Notes: a model not told the origin generated them from the letters alone. Shown: positions 17,884 through 26,525, counted from the stretch's first letter. The stretch is 64,000 bases of DNA from Exiguobacterium sp. SL-9 (GCF_004336985.1 NZ_SJUO01000004.1:1-64000), one strand, 5' to 3'. Program-made: numbers and translations.

Positions 17884-18366
17884 TTATAGGTCATCCGCTT
17901 CATCGACGACATAGTGTTTTATGATTGGACCGGCTCCTTTTTGTTCGACGGCTTCTTTCAGCCATTCTTGGAACAAGACATACTCGGTCGAATCACGGAA
18001 ACGATTTCCGCCCTCGATGAATTGAATGAAGATAATCCCATGGTTGTCTTCGGGATCGACACCGAGCCGATAGGCGGCAAAACCGCTATGGCCAGACCCA
18101 AGACGTGATTTGTCTTTCAACAAGCGATGGAACAAGAGCGACCGGGCGTTCGAATCGATCGGAACGTTCGCATAGACAATATTCCCTTTCGAGGCGAATT
18201 GTCCTTCCGCTTCTTCGATTTGAAACGTCTTCCCGCTTTGGAACGGAGATTTGTCTCCTTCTGCAAGCAAAATCGTCTCGGTCCCGTTCGCGATGATGAC
18301 GCCAGGTTGTTGGCGCAATCGTTCAGCGACAGTCCCTGAGGCGAACGTCATGAACAGTTTAGACAA
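17884..18366 (-). CDS. HmoB/TRAP-like protein (antibiotic biosynthesis monooxygenase fold)
   Basis: About 160 residues. The pattern of segments (FMTFASGT near the start, a central FQSGKTFQIEE, then a C-terminal ferredoxin-like half with SGFAAYRL and IIFIQFIEG) lines up by eye with B. subtilis HmoB and staphylococcal TRAP. HmoB is a haem-degrading monooxygenase; whether this copy binds haem cannot be judged. Start uncertain: TTG 18366 chosen by comparison with HmoB; GTG 18375 and ATG 18351 are alternatives. It overlaps the end of the dehydratase gene. Confidence 0.55.
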   Translation of the reverse strand: MSKLFMTFASGTVAERLRQQPGVIIANGTETILLAEGDKSPFQSGKTFQIEEAEGQFASKGNIVYANVPIDSNARSLLFHRLLKDKSRLGSGHSGFAAYRLGVDPEDNHGIIFIQFIEGGNRFRDSTEYVLFQEWLKEAVEQKGAGPIIKHYVVDEADDL

Positions 18367-18634
18367 ACCCCTCACAACCTTTCGCGAGCATGATGTCTTT
18401 CTCCGTGATCCCGCCTTCGTCGTGCGTCGACACGGTCAACGTGACGTTCCGATACTCAATCAAGATATTCGGATGATGATTGAGCGTCTCCGCCAAATCG
18501 GCGACGAGATGGACAAATTGAATCGCCTCCGGAAACGTCTCGAGTCGATACGTCTTTTGTAATTCTCCTTCGACAACTTCCCAGCCATTCAGACGAGATA
18601 GTTGCTCTGACAGTTCGGTTGATGACAGCAGCAT
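18359..18634 (-). CDS. Pterin-4a-carbinolamine dehydratase
   Basis: 91 residues. The family signature around the active site is present: NHHPNILIEYRNVTLTVSTH, with the two histidines of the HH motif and a third later. Recycles 4a-hydroxytetrahydropterin, or acts as a folate/pterin side-activity enzyme in bacteria lacking aromatic hydroxylases. The start is the ATG at 18634 behind AAAGGGGA. Confidence 0.9.
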   Translation of the reverse strand: MLLSSTELSEQLSRLNGWEVVEGELQKTYRLETFPEAIQFVHLVADLAETLNHHPNILIEYRNVTLTVSTHDEGGITEKDIMLAKGCEGFV

Positions 18635-18776
18635 GTGCTGATTCCCCTTTCGCAAACAGTTCTTCTTACACCTAGTACCCGACCCCGATCAAAAATAATC
18701 TTTTTCGCATCACGCAAAATGATTTAGAATAAGAAGGATAGCCAACTATTCTTTACATGAGAGAGGAGAGCTCCCC

Positions 18777-19310
18777 ATGCGTGCATTGATCGTTATCGAT
18801 TACACGTTTGATTTTATCGCAGATACGGGTCGTTTGACTTGTGGAAAACCAGGGCAAGACATAGAAGAACGAATCGTCCAGTTGATTGAGGAGTTCGCAG
18901 ACGAGGATTATGTCGTCATCGCGAACGACGTCCACGACGCTGGCGACACATATCATCCTGAGACGACACTCTTCCCGCCACACAACATTCGCGGGACCGA
19001 TGGCCGTGAGTTATACGGTGCCGTCAAAACTGTGTCAAGCCGTGCCGATCACTGGATCGACAAGACACGGTACAGTGCTTTCGCCGGAACGGACCTCGAC
19101 TTGCGCTTGCGCGAACGGGCCATCACGGAGATTCATCTCGTCGGTGTGTGCACAGACATTTGCGTGCTCCACACCGCTGTCGACGCGTACAACTTAGGCT
19201 ATACAATCGTCGTCCACGCCGATGCCGTCCAAAGCTTCAACCCAGTCGGACACGCTTGGGCGCTCGAACATTTTGTCACGACCCTCGGAGCAACTGTGAC
19301 CGGGAAGTGA
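18777..19310 (+). CDS. pncA: Nicotinamidase (isochorismatase family)
   Basis: 177 residues. The cysteine-hydrolase triad can be placed: Asp8 in IVIDYTFDF, the lysine in WIDKTRYSAF, and cysteine in VGVCTDICVLHTA, preceded by the usual cis-peptide region. Hydrolyses nicotinamide to nicotinate. The next gene, 22 nt downstream, uses that product, supporting nicotinamidase over other isochorismatase-like activities. Ribosome site GAGAGGAG. Confidence 0.9.
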   Translation: MRALIVIDYTFDFIADTGRLTCGKPGQDIEERIVQLIEEFADEDYVVIANDVHDAGDTYHPETTLFPPHNIRGTDGRELYGAVKTVSSRADHWIDKTRYSAFAGTDLDLRLRERAITEIHLVGVCTDICVLHTAVDAYNLGYTIVVHADAVQSFNPVGHAWALEHFVTTLGATVTGK

Positions 19311-19332
19311 CGTAAAACAGAAAGGAACGATT

Positions 19333-20778
19333 ATGTTACATCGCAACCTAGCACTTCACACAGACTTATACCTCCCACGCTGGATGTATATTTATTGGAA
19401 ACAAGGACGTCACAACGAAAAAGTCGTGTTCGACCTGTATTATCGCTCGAACCCGTTCAGCGGAGGGTACGTCGTCTTCGCCGGCCTCCAAAACATCGTG
19501 CATTATTTAGAGAACGTCTCGTTCACGGAAGAGGATATCCGCTACTTGAAACAGCAACTCGACTTCGAGGACGAGTTCGCGGACGTACTCCGCAATTTCA
19601 AGTTTACGGGCTCACTCTATAGTGTCCGTGAAGGAGAAGTCATCTTCCCAAACGAACAAGTCGTCCGCATCGAATCGACAATCTTTGAGGCGAAGCTGTT
19701 CCAGACGGCGCTCTTGAACATCGCCAACCACGAGTCACTCATCGCGACGAAATACGCGCGCATCCGTCAAGCCGCGCCGAATGAGACGTTGCTCGAAGGT
19801 GGGGCCCGCCGTGCCCAAGGCGTCGATGCTGCGTACTACGGAACACGGGCCGCCTATATCGCTGGTTTTGATGTGACGAGCTTAGTGTCAGCCGGACGTG
19901 ATTTTGATGTTCCGACCGGCGGTACGATGGAGCACGCCGACATCCAGTTCCACGACGACGAACTCGAGGCGTTCCGCTCGTTCGCTGCGATGTACCCGGA
20001 CAACACGAGCCTGTTGATCGATACGTATGACACGCTCAAATCGGGTCTTCCGAACGCGATCACGGTCGCCAAAGAACTCGAGGCGAAAGGCTATCGCTTG
20101 AAGTCGGTCCGCCTCGATTCGGGCGACTTGGCCTACTTGTCGAAACGAGCCCGAAAAGCATTGAACGCGGCCGGACTCGACTACGTCAAAATCGTCGTCT
20201 CGGGCGACCTCGATGAGTACGTCATTCAAGACTTGCGGATGCAAGGGGCTGAAGCCGACACGTTCCTCGTCGGGACGCGTGGCATCACGGCCTACGAGCA
20301 ACCCGCGCTCGGCATGGTGTACAAGCTCGTCGCCCGCGAAGGCGCCGACGGAAAACTGAAGCCGGTCATCAAAGTGTCGTCTTCGAAAGTGAAGACGACG
20401 ACACCGCACAAGAAAGAATTGTATCGTATCATCGATAACGAGACCGGGAAGTTCAAAGGGGATTATATCGCCCTAGCTGACGAACCGGTCGAGACGTATA
20501 ACGAGATCGACTTGATTGACGTGCGCGATCCAGCGTTCCGCATCAAGACACGTAACTTTAGCGTCAAACGTTTGCTCGTGCCAGTTTTCCAAGATGGCGA
20601 ACGCGTCTATGACTTACCGAACGCGAAAGACATTCGCGCGTATCATCACGAACAAATGAATGGTCTGTGGGAAGAGTACAAACGCCTCCGCTTACCGGAA
20701 GTGTACTCGGTCACATTCAGTAAACCGCTCTGGGACTTGAAACTCGAAATGATTCGTCAAACACGAATTCCGAAATAA
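19333..20778 (+). CDS. pncB: Nicotinate phosphoribosyltransferase
   Basis: 481 residues. Converts nicotinate and PRPP to nicotinate mononucleotide in NAD salvage. N-terminal LALHTDLYLPRWMYIYWKQG, the GGARRAQG segment, and SVRLDSGDLAYLSKRARKAL fit the NAPRTase family. In an operon with pncA. The TAA stop is inside the following terminator stem. Confidence 0.93.
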   Translation: MLHRNLALHTDLYLPRWMYIYWKQGRHNEKVVFDLYYRSNPFSGGYVVFAGLQNIVHYLENVSFTEEDIRYLKQQLDFEDEFADVLRNFKFTGSLYSVREGEVIFPNEQVVRIESTIFEAKLFQTALLNIANHESLIATKYARIRQAAPNETLLEGGARRAQGVDAAYYGTRAAYIAGFDVTSLVSAGRDFDVPTGGTMEHADIQFHDDELEAFRSFAAMYPDNTSLLIDTYDTLKSGLPNAITVAKELEAKGYRLKSVRLDSGDLAYLSKRARKALNAAGLDYVKIVVSGDLDEYVIQDLRMQGAEADTFLVGTRGITAYEQPALGMVYKLVAREGADGKLKPVIKVSSSKVKTTTPHKKELYRIIDNETGKFKGDYIALADEPVETYNEIDLIDVRDPAFRIKTRNFSVKRLLVPVFQDGERVYDLPNAKDIRAYHHEQMNGLWEEYKRLRLPEVYSVTFSKPLWDLKLEMIRQTRIPK

Positions 20779-20820
20779 AGACAAGAGGCTACGGATTTTT
20801 CCGTAGCCTCTTGTCTTTAT
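20775..20820. terminator. Bidirectional terminator containing both stop codons
   Basis: Perfect 20-bp stem (20775-20794 with 20801-20820), 6-nt loop. The pncB stop (20776-20778) and the stop of the convergent gene (20817-20819) both lie in the stem. Confidence 0.94.
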
Positions 20821-21119
20821 GCCGTCGTCATCTCGTTCGCATGGATTTTATCTTCTTTTCTCCGAAAGTAAAGGGCGATTGAAAGAGAGATCAAAATCAG
20901 TATGAAGTACACGGTCCGCTGCCAAAACGTTGCTTCCGTATCCCCTTGGAACAACGCGATGATATAGTCACTCCCGCTCACGAAGAACAATCCCGCGAGC
21001 AAGAGGAAGATTCGATATCCGGCCCGACTCCGCTCCTGCTTTACTTTGAAGAAAAGGACACCATAATAACCGATTGCTAGAATCGCGATATACCCGATTA
21101 TGCCAACAACCCAACTCAT
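20817..21119 (-). CDS. Small membrane protein, unknown function
   Basis: 100 residues with three predicted membrane helices (residues about 3-23, 35-55 and 67-86) and charged loops; no motif I recognise. Ribosome site AAGGAGG. It stands alone between pncB and the YwpF-like gene, ending in a shared terminator. Confidence 0.7.
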   Translation of the reverse strand: MSWVVGIIGYIAILAIGYYGVLFFKVKQERSRAGYRIFLLLAGLFFVSGSDYIIALFQGDTEATFWQRTVYFILILISLSIALYFRRKEDKIHANEMTTA

Positions 21120-21233
21120 CTTGATGCCTCCTTGTCCTCTATTTTTTTACGTCTCTTCCCCGCTATCGTAACACAATCTTCGGATCAGACTGTGTTAAGA
21201 TGAGTTAAAGAAAATGTGGAAGGGATCGATACG

Positions 21234-21707
21234 ATGAAAACGTTCCGCCTAGTCCAAGTTCGCCTCGTCCAAGACGAGTATGGCAACGAGTTGAACCTCC
21301 CCGTCGAACTGCTCGATGGGTTGATCATCTCAAAAGAGCACGACAACGAATGGCTCCTCGAGATGCTCGTCCCGACTGAATTTGCCGTCACGCTTCATCA
21401 TTACTTGAATAAACGAATCCTGCTCCTCGCCGAAGCCGTTATCACGTCTCCATCGAACCGCCCGGCCGCCCTTGCGCTGACGTTCACGAGCGAACGGTCG
21501 CTCAGCGATCATCACACGTTCGTCGCCGAAGGGCTCATGCTGATGCCGAAACAAGACACCACGAAGCAAGTGCTCGACTCGTTGATTTCCGAAGGTGTGG
21601 CCAACGCCGAACTCAAACCGTCCTTCTTCGAAAAACAAATGGAGCAACAACAATCATTCAGCCGCTCCGCCTTCACCCAGCTCGTCAAGACAGGATCGTT
21701 CGAATAA
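21234..21707 (+). CDS. YwpF-like protein
   Basis: 157 residues, no signal or membrane segment. The start MKTFRLVQVRLV and the DGLIISKEHDNEWLLEMLV segment resemble Bacillus YwpF-like proteins, whose role is unknown. I chose the ATG at 21234 behind GGAAGGGA; six further in-frame residues upstream have no ribosome site. A terminator follows, overlapping the stop. Confidence 0.6.
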   Translation: MKTFRLVQVRLVQDEYGNELNLPVELLDGLIISKEHDNEWLLEMLVPTEFAVTLHHYLNKRILLLAEAVITSPSNRPAALALTFTSERSLSDHHTFVAEGLMLMPKQDTTKQVLDSLISEGVANAELKPSFFEKQMEQQQSFSRSAFTQLVKTGSFE

Positions 21708-21725
21708 ATCGAACGGTCTTGTTTT
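21694..21725 (+). terminator. Terminator of the YwpF-like gene
   Basis: 10-bp stem with one G-T pair (21694-21703 with 21709-21718) then TTGTTTTT; the stop codon is at the stem base. Confidence 0.75.
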
Positions 21726-21781
21726 TCTTTCCCCCTTTTTTAAAATATCTCAACCCAAAAAGGCGAAGAAATTTCTGCGCC

Positions 21782-22258
21782 TCAAATGTAGATGAAAAAC
21801 AAGATGACCATCATCGTCATTCCGACGACTTTAAGCACCGTGCTGCCGAGGAAGGCGAGTACGGTACCGACACCGATACTCCACGCCTCACGCGTCGACT
21901 TACCGAGCGTGAGCTCCGCTAGAAACGCGAAGATGAACGGGAAGATGAGCACTCCGACGAGCGGGAAGATGAACGGACCGGCAATCAATCCGATCGTCGC
22001 TCCCCACTTCGCCCGTTCGGAACCGCCGCGTTTATCGACCGTTGCCCGAGTGACGATATAGTCGACCACGAACAGGAAGATCAAGAACAAAATTTGCCAG
22101 ACCCAAAACGTCCACGTGAGTGGCTCGAATGAAAATCCAAAACCGTAAATCATGTAACCGATGAATAAGAACAAGACGCTCGGGATGACCGGATAGATCA
22201 AACCCGCAAACGCCACAACAAATGATGCGATGATGAAAATCCAGAGCAATGTCGTCAT
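21782..22258 (-). CDS. DUF456 family membrane protein
   Basis: 158 residues with about five membrane helices. Glycine-rich segments (AGLIYPVIPSVLFLFIGYMI and GLIAGPFIFPLVGVLIFPF) fit the DUF456/YqgC family, function unknown. Ribosome site GAGGAGA; it begins 10 nt after the phosphatase gene, so the two are probably one operon. Confidence 0.75.
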   Translation of the reverse strand: MTTLLWIFIIASFVVAFAGLIYPVIPSVLFLFIGYMIYGFGFSFEPLTWTFWVWQILFLIFLFVVDYIVTRATVDKRGGSERAKWGATIGLIAGPFIFPLVGVLIFPFIFAFLAELTLGKSTREAWSIGVGTVLAFLGSTVLKVVGMTMMVILFFIYI

Positions 22259-22268
22259 GAGCTTCTCC

Positions 22269-22868
22269 TCACTTTGCGACGATCACATTCGTAATATGGT
22301 CGGCGACATTGACCGCCTTAACCACGAACTGACCGTCTTGATGTGCGATATAGTTCGAGCAGGCGTTACGCATGGCATGGCGGAACGTGTACGTGTCGTC
22401 AATCGCCGACAGGGCGGCTTTAATCGCATGTGAATGACAGACGACGATGATACGTTTACCGGCATGCGCCTCAACGATGTCTTCCATGCCGCTCAAAACA
22501 CGGGCCCGCATCTCGTCTTCAGACTCGAGACCTGGGACGCGGCTTTGATCATCGGCTTGGACAGCCTCATAGATGCCAGGCACCGGTTTACCCGACGCCG
22601 CCCCGAATTCACGTTCGATGAAGCGTTCGTCTTGAATGATGGCGTCTGAGTCGATGCCACACGCCTCTGCGATGTAGCGAGCCGTATCCATCGCTCGTGA
22701 AAGCGGGCTCGCGACGATGACGTCCCACGCTTCTTGACTTAAAAAGGCCGCACTCTCTTCGGCCTGTCGATGTCCGAGTGCGTTGAGCGGGATATCTTCC
22801 CGTCCTTGAATGATTTCTTGAAAGTTCCAATCGGTCTGACCATGTCGGACCAAGCAAAGTTCTGTCAC
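22269..22868 (-). CDS. Histidine phosphatase family protein
   Basis: 199 residues. The phosphohistidine motif LVRHGQTDWN is at the N-terminus and the second histidine is in VVCHSHAIKAAL; SPLSRAMDTA is also typical. The family includes cofactor-dependent phosphoglycerate mutase-like phosphatases; the substrate is unknown. The start is the GTG at 22868, 8 nt after AAAAGGAG. Confidence 0.88.
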   Translation of the reverse strand: MTELCLVRHGQTDWNFQEIIQGREDIPLNALGHRQAEESAAFLSQEAWDVIVASPLSRAMDTARYIAEACGIDSDAIIQDERFIEREFGAASGKPVPGIYEAVQADDQSRVPGLESEDEMRARVLSGMEDIVEAHAGKRIIVVCHSHAIKAALSAIDDTYTFRHAMRNACSNYIAHQDGQFVVKAVNVADHITNVIVAK

Positions 22869-22934
22869 GCGAGTCACTCCTTTTTGATTCCTAAATCCTT
22901 CCCCATCGTACCATCTTTGAAAAAAAGCGCAACG

Positions 22935-23870
22935 TCACATCATGGCGTCATCAATGAAACGATCGATCCGGGTCATCAGTTGCGTTTCTTTGATCGGGTT
23001 ATCAGATTGGAGGAAACTCGCTAACGAATGCGTGCCGTTCGGAAAAGAGATCAACTGTACGTTCGCACCGACCTCGCTCGCATGCTCCACGAAATGAAGA
23101 GCTTGTCCGAACGGGACGATTGGATCTTTTTTGCCGTGCAACAGGAGAATCGGCGGTGCATCATCGTACAGATGTGTGACCGGGGAGCACTTCACCATCA
23201 GCTCACGCCACGCCTCCCGGCTCCCTTCATAAAATTTCAAATGAGCGAGCCATGTCTGGATGAACTTGAACAATAAGAAATTCGTCGGTGGATAGAGGGC
23301 GATGACACCTTTCACCTTCGGTACGTCGTCGCCGAGTTCGCCCGTGAACTGTTTGCTTCGGTCGAGCGCCGTCGCGAGAACGAGTGCAGCACCTGCCGAG
23401 TCGCCCCAGACAATCAACTTGTCGATGTCGAGAAGGAGCAGACTATCGTGTTGCTTGAGATAGCATAGCGCGTCCGAGACGTCGATGATGTTGTCTGGAA
23501 AATACACGCCGTCCTCGAACAGACGATAGTCGATACTGATGACAGCGAAACCCTTGGCGAGAAAATGGTCGAGCAATGGATGGAACAACGTCACCATGCC
23601 CCGACTCCCTCGAACGAACGCACCCCCATGCGCGTACATCGCGACCGGGAACGGTCCTTCACCGGGCGGGTAGTACACATCAAATTGGAGCGGACGATCG
23701 TCGACAATCTTGTACGTGTGGGTCCGACGTTTCCGGGTCGAGGGACGCACCGGTAACTCGGGCTCTTGCCACCGCACGAGCGATCCATACTGGCTCCACA
23801 CGCTGGCCCCGGCTGCCGTCGCCGCCGCGAGCGCCGCACCCCCGACGAACCAGGCAGTCTCCTTTCTCAT
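22935..23870 (-). CDS. Membrane-anchored alpha/beta hydrolase (esterase/lipase)
   Basis: 311 residues. An N-terminal hydrophobic segment (FVGGAALAAATAAGASVW) suggests a membrane anchor or uncleaved signal. The catalytic domain has the oxyanion motif HGGAF, nucleophile in GDSAG, an aspartate in GKKDPIVP and a histidine in NGTHSL, as in hormone-sensitive-lipase/BD-FAE-like enzymes. Substrate unknown. ATG 23870 has the better spacing from GAGGAG than the ATG two codons upstream. Confidence 0.85.
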   Translation of the reverse strand: MRKETAWFVGGAALAAATAAGASVWSQYGSLVRWQEPELPVRPSTRKRRTHTYKIVDDRPLQFDVYYPPGEGPFPVAMYAHGGAFVRGSRGMVTLFHPLLDHFLAKGFAVISIDYRLFEDGVYFPDNIIDVSDALCYLKQHDSLLLLDIDKLIVWGDSAGAALVLATALDRSKQFTGELGDDVPKVKGVIALYPPTNFLLFKFIQTWLAHLKFYEGSREAWRELMVKCSPVTHLYDDAPPILLLHGKKDPIVPFGQALHFVEHASEVGANVQLISFPNGTHSLASFLQSDNPIKETQLMTRIDRFIDDAMM

Positions 23871-23942
23871 ATACATCCACTCCTCGTTCTTTTTTTAATC
23901 ATATTCCCTTTTTCTCGAAAAACCATCCATCTGAAGTCGGAC

Positions 23943-24007
23943 TTGACGTGTAACGATTCGCCCCCTATAATATAAAACGCAGTCTCAGAACGTAACGGTT
24001 ACGATTT
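23943..24007 (+). promoter_or_regulatory. Promoter and Zur-like operator of the zinc-binding lipoprotein
   Basis: -35 TTGACG (23943-23948), 17-nt spacer, perfect -10 TATAAT (23966-23971). A palindrome CGTAACGGTTACG (23991-24003), flanked by A- and T-rich arms, lies about 20 nt past the -10. It resembles the Gram-positive Zur box core TCGTAATNATTACGA. Zinc-dependent repression is inferred. Confidence 0.8.
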
Positions 24008-24043
24008 AAGGGTTTTATATAGAGAGGACAGGTGAAAGAGTTC

Positions 24044-25078
24044 ATGAATAAGAAATTATGGAGTGTCGCCGCTGCCGGCACACTCTTATTAGGTGGATGT
24101 GCAAGTAATGAAGAAGGCGGTGCGACGGAGGAGACGAGCGACCAGTTGACCGTCTATGCGTCAACGTTCGCCTTGAAATCGTTCGCCGAGGAAATCGGGG
24201 GCGACCGCGTCCGTGTCGAGATGGTCATCCCACCCGGTGCCGACCCACACACGTATGAACCGACCTCGAAACAGATGACCGACATCGCCGAGGCCGATTT
24301 GTTCTTAACAGTCGGCCACGACCTCGAGCCATACGTCGAATCGATGGAGAAGAGCTTGCCCAATGAGAACGTCATGTTCGTAAAGACAGCTGAAGATATC
24401 TCACTTTTATCGGCTGAGGACACGGTTCACGTCCATGGCAACGATGAGCATGGGCATGAAGAAGACGAGCACGGTCATGAAGAAGATGAGCACGGTCATG
24501 GAGAAGATGAGCATGCCGAGGAAGAAGCCGGTCATAGTGAAGATGACGGCCATAACCACGGTCAGTATGACCCGCACGTCTGGCTCGATCCAATGAATGC
24601 TGTCTCGATGGCCGAAGCGGTCGAAGCGGCCTTCAGTGAACAGGCCCCTGACTATAAAGACGAGTTCGCGGATCGCTTGAGCGCCTTTAAAGAAGAAGCC
24701 GACACGCTCGACGCCGAGCTCAAAGCGGCAGTCGACGCTGGCTCGAAGTCAGAGCTGCTCGTAACGCATGCGGCCTACGGTTACTTGGCAGAGCGCTACG
24801 GATTTGACCAACTCCCAATTACAGGTCTCACACCTGCAGAAGAACCGTCCCAACAGGCATTGAAACGCGTCATTGAAGAGGCACAACTTCATGATTTGAA
24901 ATACATCGCCTTTGAAGACACGGTGACACCGAAAGTCGCCCAAGTCGTTCAAAACGAAATCGGCGCGGAGACGGTGACGATCTACAATTTAGAATCAGTC
25001 ACGAAAGAACAGATGGACAAGAGTTACTTCGATCTCATGCGCGAGAACGTCAAAGCGCTTGAGACGGCATTGAAATAA
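24044..25078 (+). CDS. Zinc ABC transporter substrate-binding lipoprotein (ZnuA/AdcA-like)
   Basis: 344 residues. Signal peptide with lipobox LLGGC (Cys19) for lipid anchoring. Cluster A-I metal-binding protein: PHTYEPTSKQ near residue 70, a His/Glu-rich loop of about 50 residues (roughly 130-175) typical of zinc binders, DPHVWLDP, and VTHAAYGYLAERYG. The permease and ATPase genes are not adjacent. ATG 24044 is preferred over GTG 24032 because AGGTGA lies 8 nt before it. Own terminator follows. Confidence 0.9.
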   Translation: MNKKLWSVAAAGTLLLGGCASNEEGGATEETSDQLTVYASTFALKSFAEEIGGDRVRVEMVIPPGADPHTYEPTSKQMTDIAEADLFLTVGHDLEPYVESMEKSLPNENVMFVKTAEDISLLSAEDTVHVHGNDEHGHEEDEHGHEEDEHGHGEDEHAEEEAGHSEDDGHNHGQYDPHVWLDPMNAVSMAEAVEAAFSEQAPDYKDEFADRLSAFKEEADTLDAELKAAVDAGSKSELLVTHAAYGYLAERYGFDQLPITGLTPAEEPSQQALKRVIEEAQLHDLKYIAFEDTVTPKVAQVVQNEIGAETVTIYNLESVTKEQMDKSYFDLMRENVKALETALK

Positions 25079-25116
25079 GACAAAAAACTCGGCGCTGCGG
25101 CGTCGAGTTTTTTGTC
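25079..25116 (+). terminator. Terminator of the zinc-binding lipoprotein gene
   Basis: Long stem with 13-nt complementary outer arms, GACAAAAAACTCG at 25079-25091 and its complement at 25104-25116; the T-run forms the 3' arm. Confidence 0.85.
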
Positions 25117-25128
25117 TAGATGGTATGA

Positions 25129-25401
25129 CTAGCGTTTGGCGTTGTCCTGTAGAAGTCGTTCCGCGACCAGGACGTAGACTACAGAGACCAAAACGCCGAC
25201 GGTACCTGGTAGAACGGCCACGATTGGGTCGGCCAAATACGAGTCTGGGATTAGATAGGTGAGTAAGGACTTCACACCATAAAGTGCCAGTAGAGCCGTA
25301 AGGAGAATGATGATTCTAGTTTTTTTCTTCACATTCCCAAAAAACTGACGTTCGGTTTGATTTGTTTCATCTGCATTCGTTATACCTAACCAAGATAACA
25401 T
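25129..25401 (-). CDS. Small membrane protein, unknown function
   Basis: 90 residues: a polar N-terminal part of about 27 residues, then two membrane helices (residues about 28-50 and 60-82). No family recognised. The ribosome site is weak (GGGGG about 8 nt upstream). More A/T-rich than its neighbours. Confidence 0.55.
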   Translation of the reverse strand: MLSWLGITNADETNQTERQFFGNVKKKTRIIILLTALLALYGVKSLLTYLIPDSYLADPIVAVLPGTVGVLVSVVYVLVAERLLQDNAKR

Positions 25402-25490
25402 TCAACGAACCCCCATAACATAATAAATGCTTTAGAAGAATATCATTTAAATAACTTATCCCACCCCTCGACGCTACGACGCCGGGGGCT

Positions 25491-25940
25491 TTACATGTCA
25501 GGTTGCCGATTGATTTGTCTCAATCGAATCCAGATGACACTTGTGACAAAAAGAACGACTGTCATCATACTCGCTTGTAGCAACTTCTCTCCCAGTACTT
25601 CATGTGAATCGAGATTATAAGTGACTAGCAAGCTTCCTAAAAAGAAAATGATTGCCCTGGCACCGATGGGCAACAAAGAACGGGTCGGCCGACGGTCATA
25701 TAAAAACATTGCGCTCGTCATCACAGCCAATAAAAGATTTAGGAACAGCAAAATACCCCAAAGGATCGAGACAGGGTGTTCGGAAGACGTCCCCGCTCCA
25801 AGGACATAGCCCCAGCTTACGATATAAAGCAAAAGCGTTATCATATTCATCCTTGCGACGCGTTTTTGGCCGATTCGATACGCAAACGCTGGGCTAACCA
25901 TCATATAAAACAAAGCTAAATTAACAAAGAAATTACCCAC
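25491..25940 (-). CDS. Multi-spanning membrane protein, unknown function
   Basis: 149 residues, about five hydrophobic helices joined by short charged loops (YRIGQKRVARMN and YDRRPTRSLLP). Starts with GTG behind GGCGGTGA. No family recognised. No clear terminator: the 90-nt gap to the next gene downstream has only an imperfect inverted repeat. Confidence 0.6.
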   Translation of the reverse strand: MGNFFVNLALFYMMVSPAFAYRIGQKRVARMNMITLLLYIVSWGYVLGAGTSSEHPVSILWGILLFLNLLLAVMTSAMFLYDRRPTRSLLPIGARAIIFFLGSLLVTYNLDSHEVLGEKLLQASMMTVVLFVTSVIWIRLRQINRQPDM

Positions 25941-25985
25941 TCAGCTTCACCGCCATTTTTTCAATATTATACCATTTAGGCGATG

Positions 25986-26441
25986 TCATTCATAATAAAT
26001 CAATACGAGTTCGTCTCGTTTAATCGCTTCTTCGCAGAATCGTTTCAACAGCGTCCATTTAAGCCATACGTCATCGATTCCGTCATGGTCGACGAACGCC
26101 ATATCCGCGACATCCTCTTTCGTGAACGCGTTCATCGCGTCTTTGACGATATGAAGCAGTTGCGGTGTCAAGATGCCGACGACGACCGCCTGCTTTTCGT
26201 TGACGATCAACTCTTCCCCGATGACGGCCATCTCTAAATTATACGTGTCGTCTCCATCGATATACACCTCGATCTGACCGAGAATCTTTTGGAAGCGTTC
26301 AATGTTTGGGAGCGTCAACGTTTCATACGTGTCACGTTGTTGAGCGTGCACATGCAACAGCCAATCTAAAATCATTTCCGGATCTTGCCCGAACGAGACC
26401 CATACTTCTGGGGAAATGCGTATATAATGTGTCGTCTCCAT
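25986..26441 (-). CDS. Conserved-looking cytoplasmic protein, unknown function
   Basis: 151 residues, acidic, no membrane segment. Starts METTHYIRISPEVWVSFG, with a good AAGGGGGG ribosome site. I do not recognise the family. Its operon relations are unclear: the symporter terminator lies just upstream, so it should have its own promoter. Confidence 0.65.
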   Translation of the reverse strand: METTHYIRISPEVWVSFGQDPEMILDWLLHVHAQQRDTYETLTLPNIERFQKILGQIEVYIDGDDTYNLEMAVIGEELIVNEKQAVVVGILTPQLLHIVKDAMNAFTKEDVADMAFVDHDGIDDVWLKWTLLKRFCEEAIKRDELVLIYYE

Positions 26442-26485
26442 AATTGAACGCCCCCCTTTTCTTCAGTTTACCCATCTTTTAGGCG

Positions 26486-26520
26486 CAAAAAAACCGCCTA
26501 CGTGTTTTCGTAGACGGTTT
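26486..26520 (-). terminator. Terminator of the symporter gene
   Basis: 12-nt arms with one mismatch (26491-26502 with 26509-26520), 6-nt loop, T-run on the minus strand. Confidence 0.88.
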
Positions 26521-26525
26521 GGCGT

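Noticed and set aside
24430-24560. Short tandem repeats encoding HGHEEDE-type units
   Set aside because: This is the His/Glu-rich zinc-binding loop of the lipoprotein, a normal feature of ZnuA/AdcA proteins, not a DNA repeat element or CRISPR.
25455-25490. Inverted-repeat-like stretch after the 25491-25940 gene
   Set aside because: Arms do not pair well beyond four bases and no T-run follows, so I do not call a terminator.
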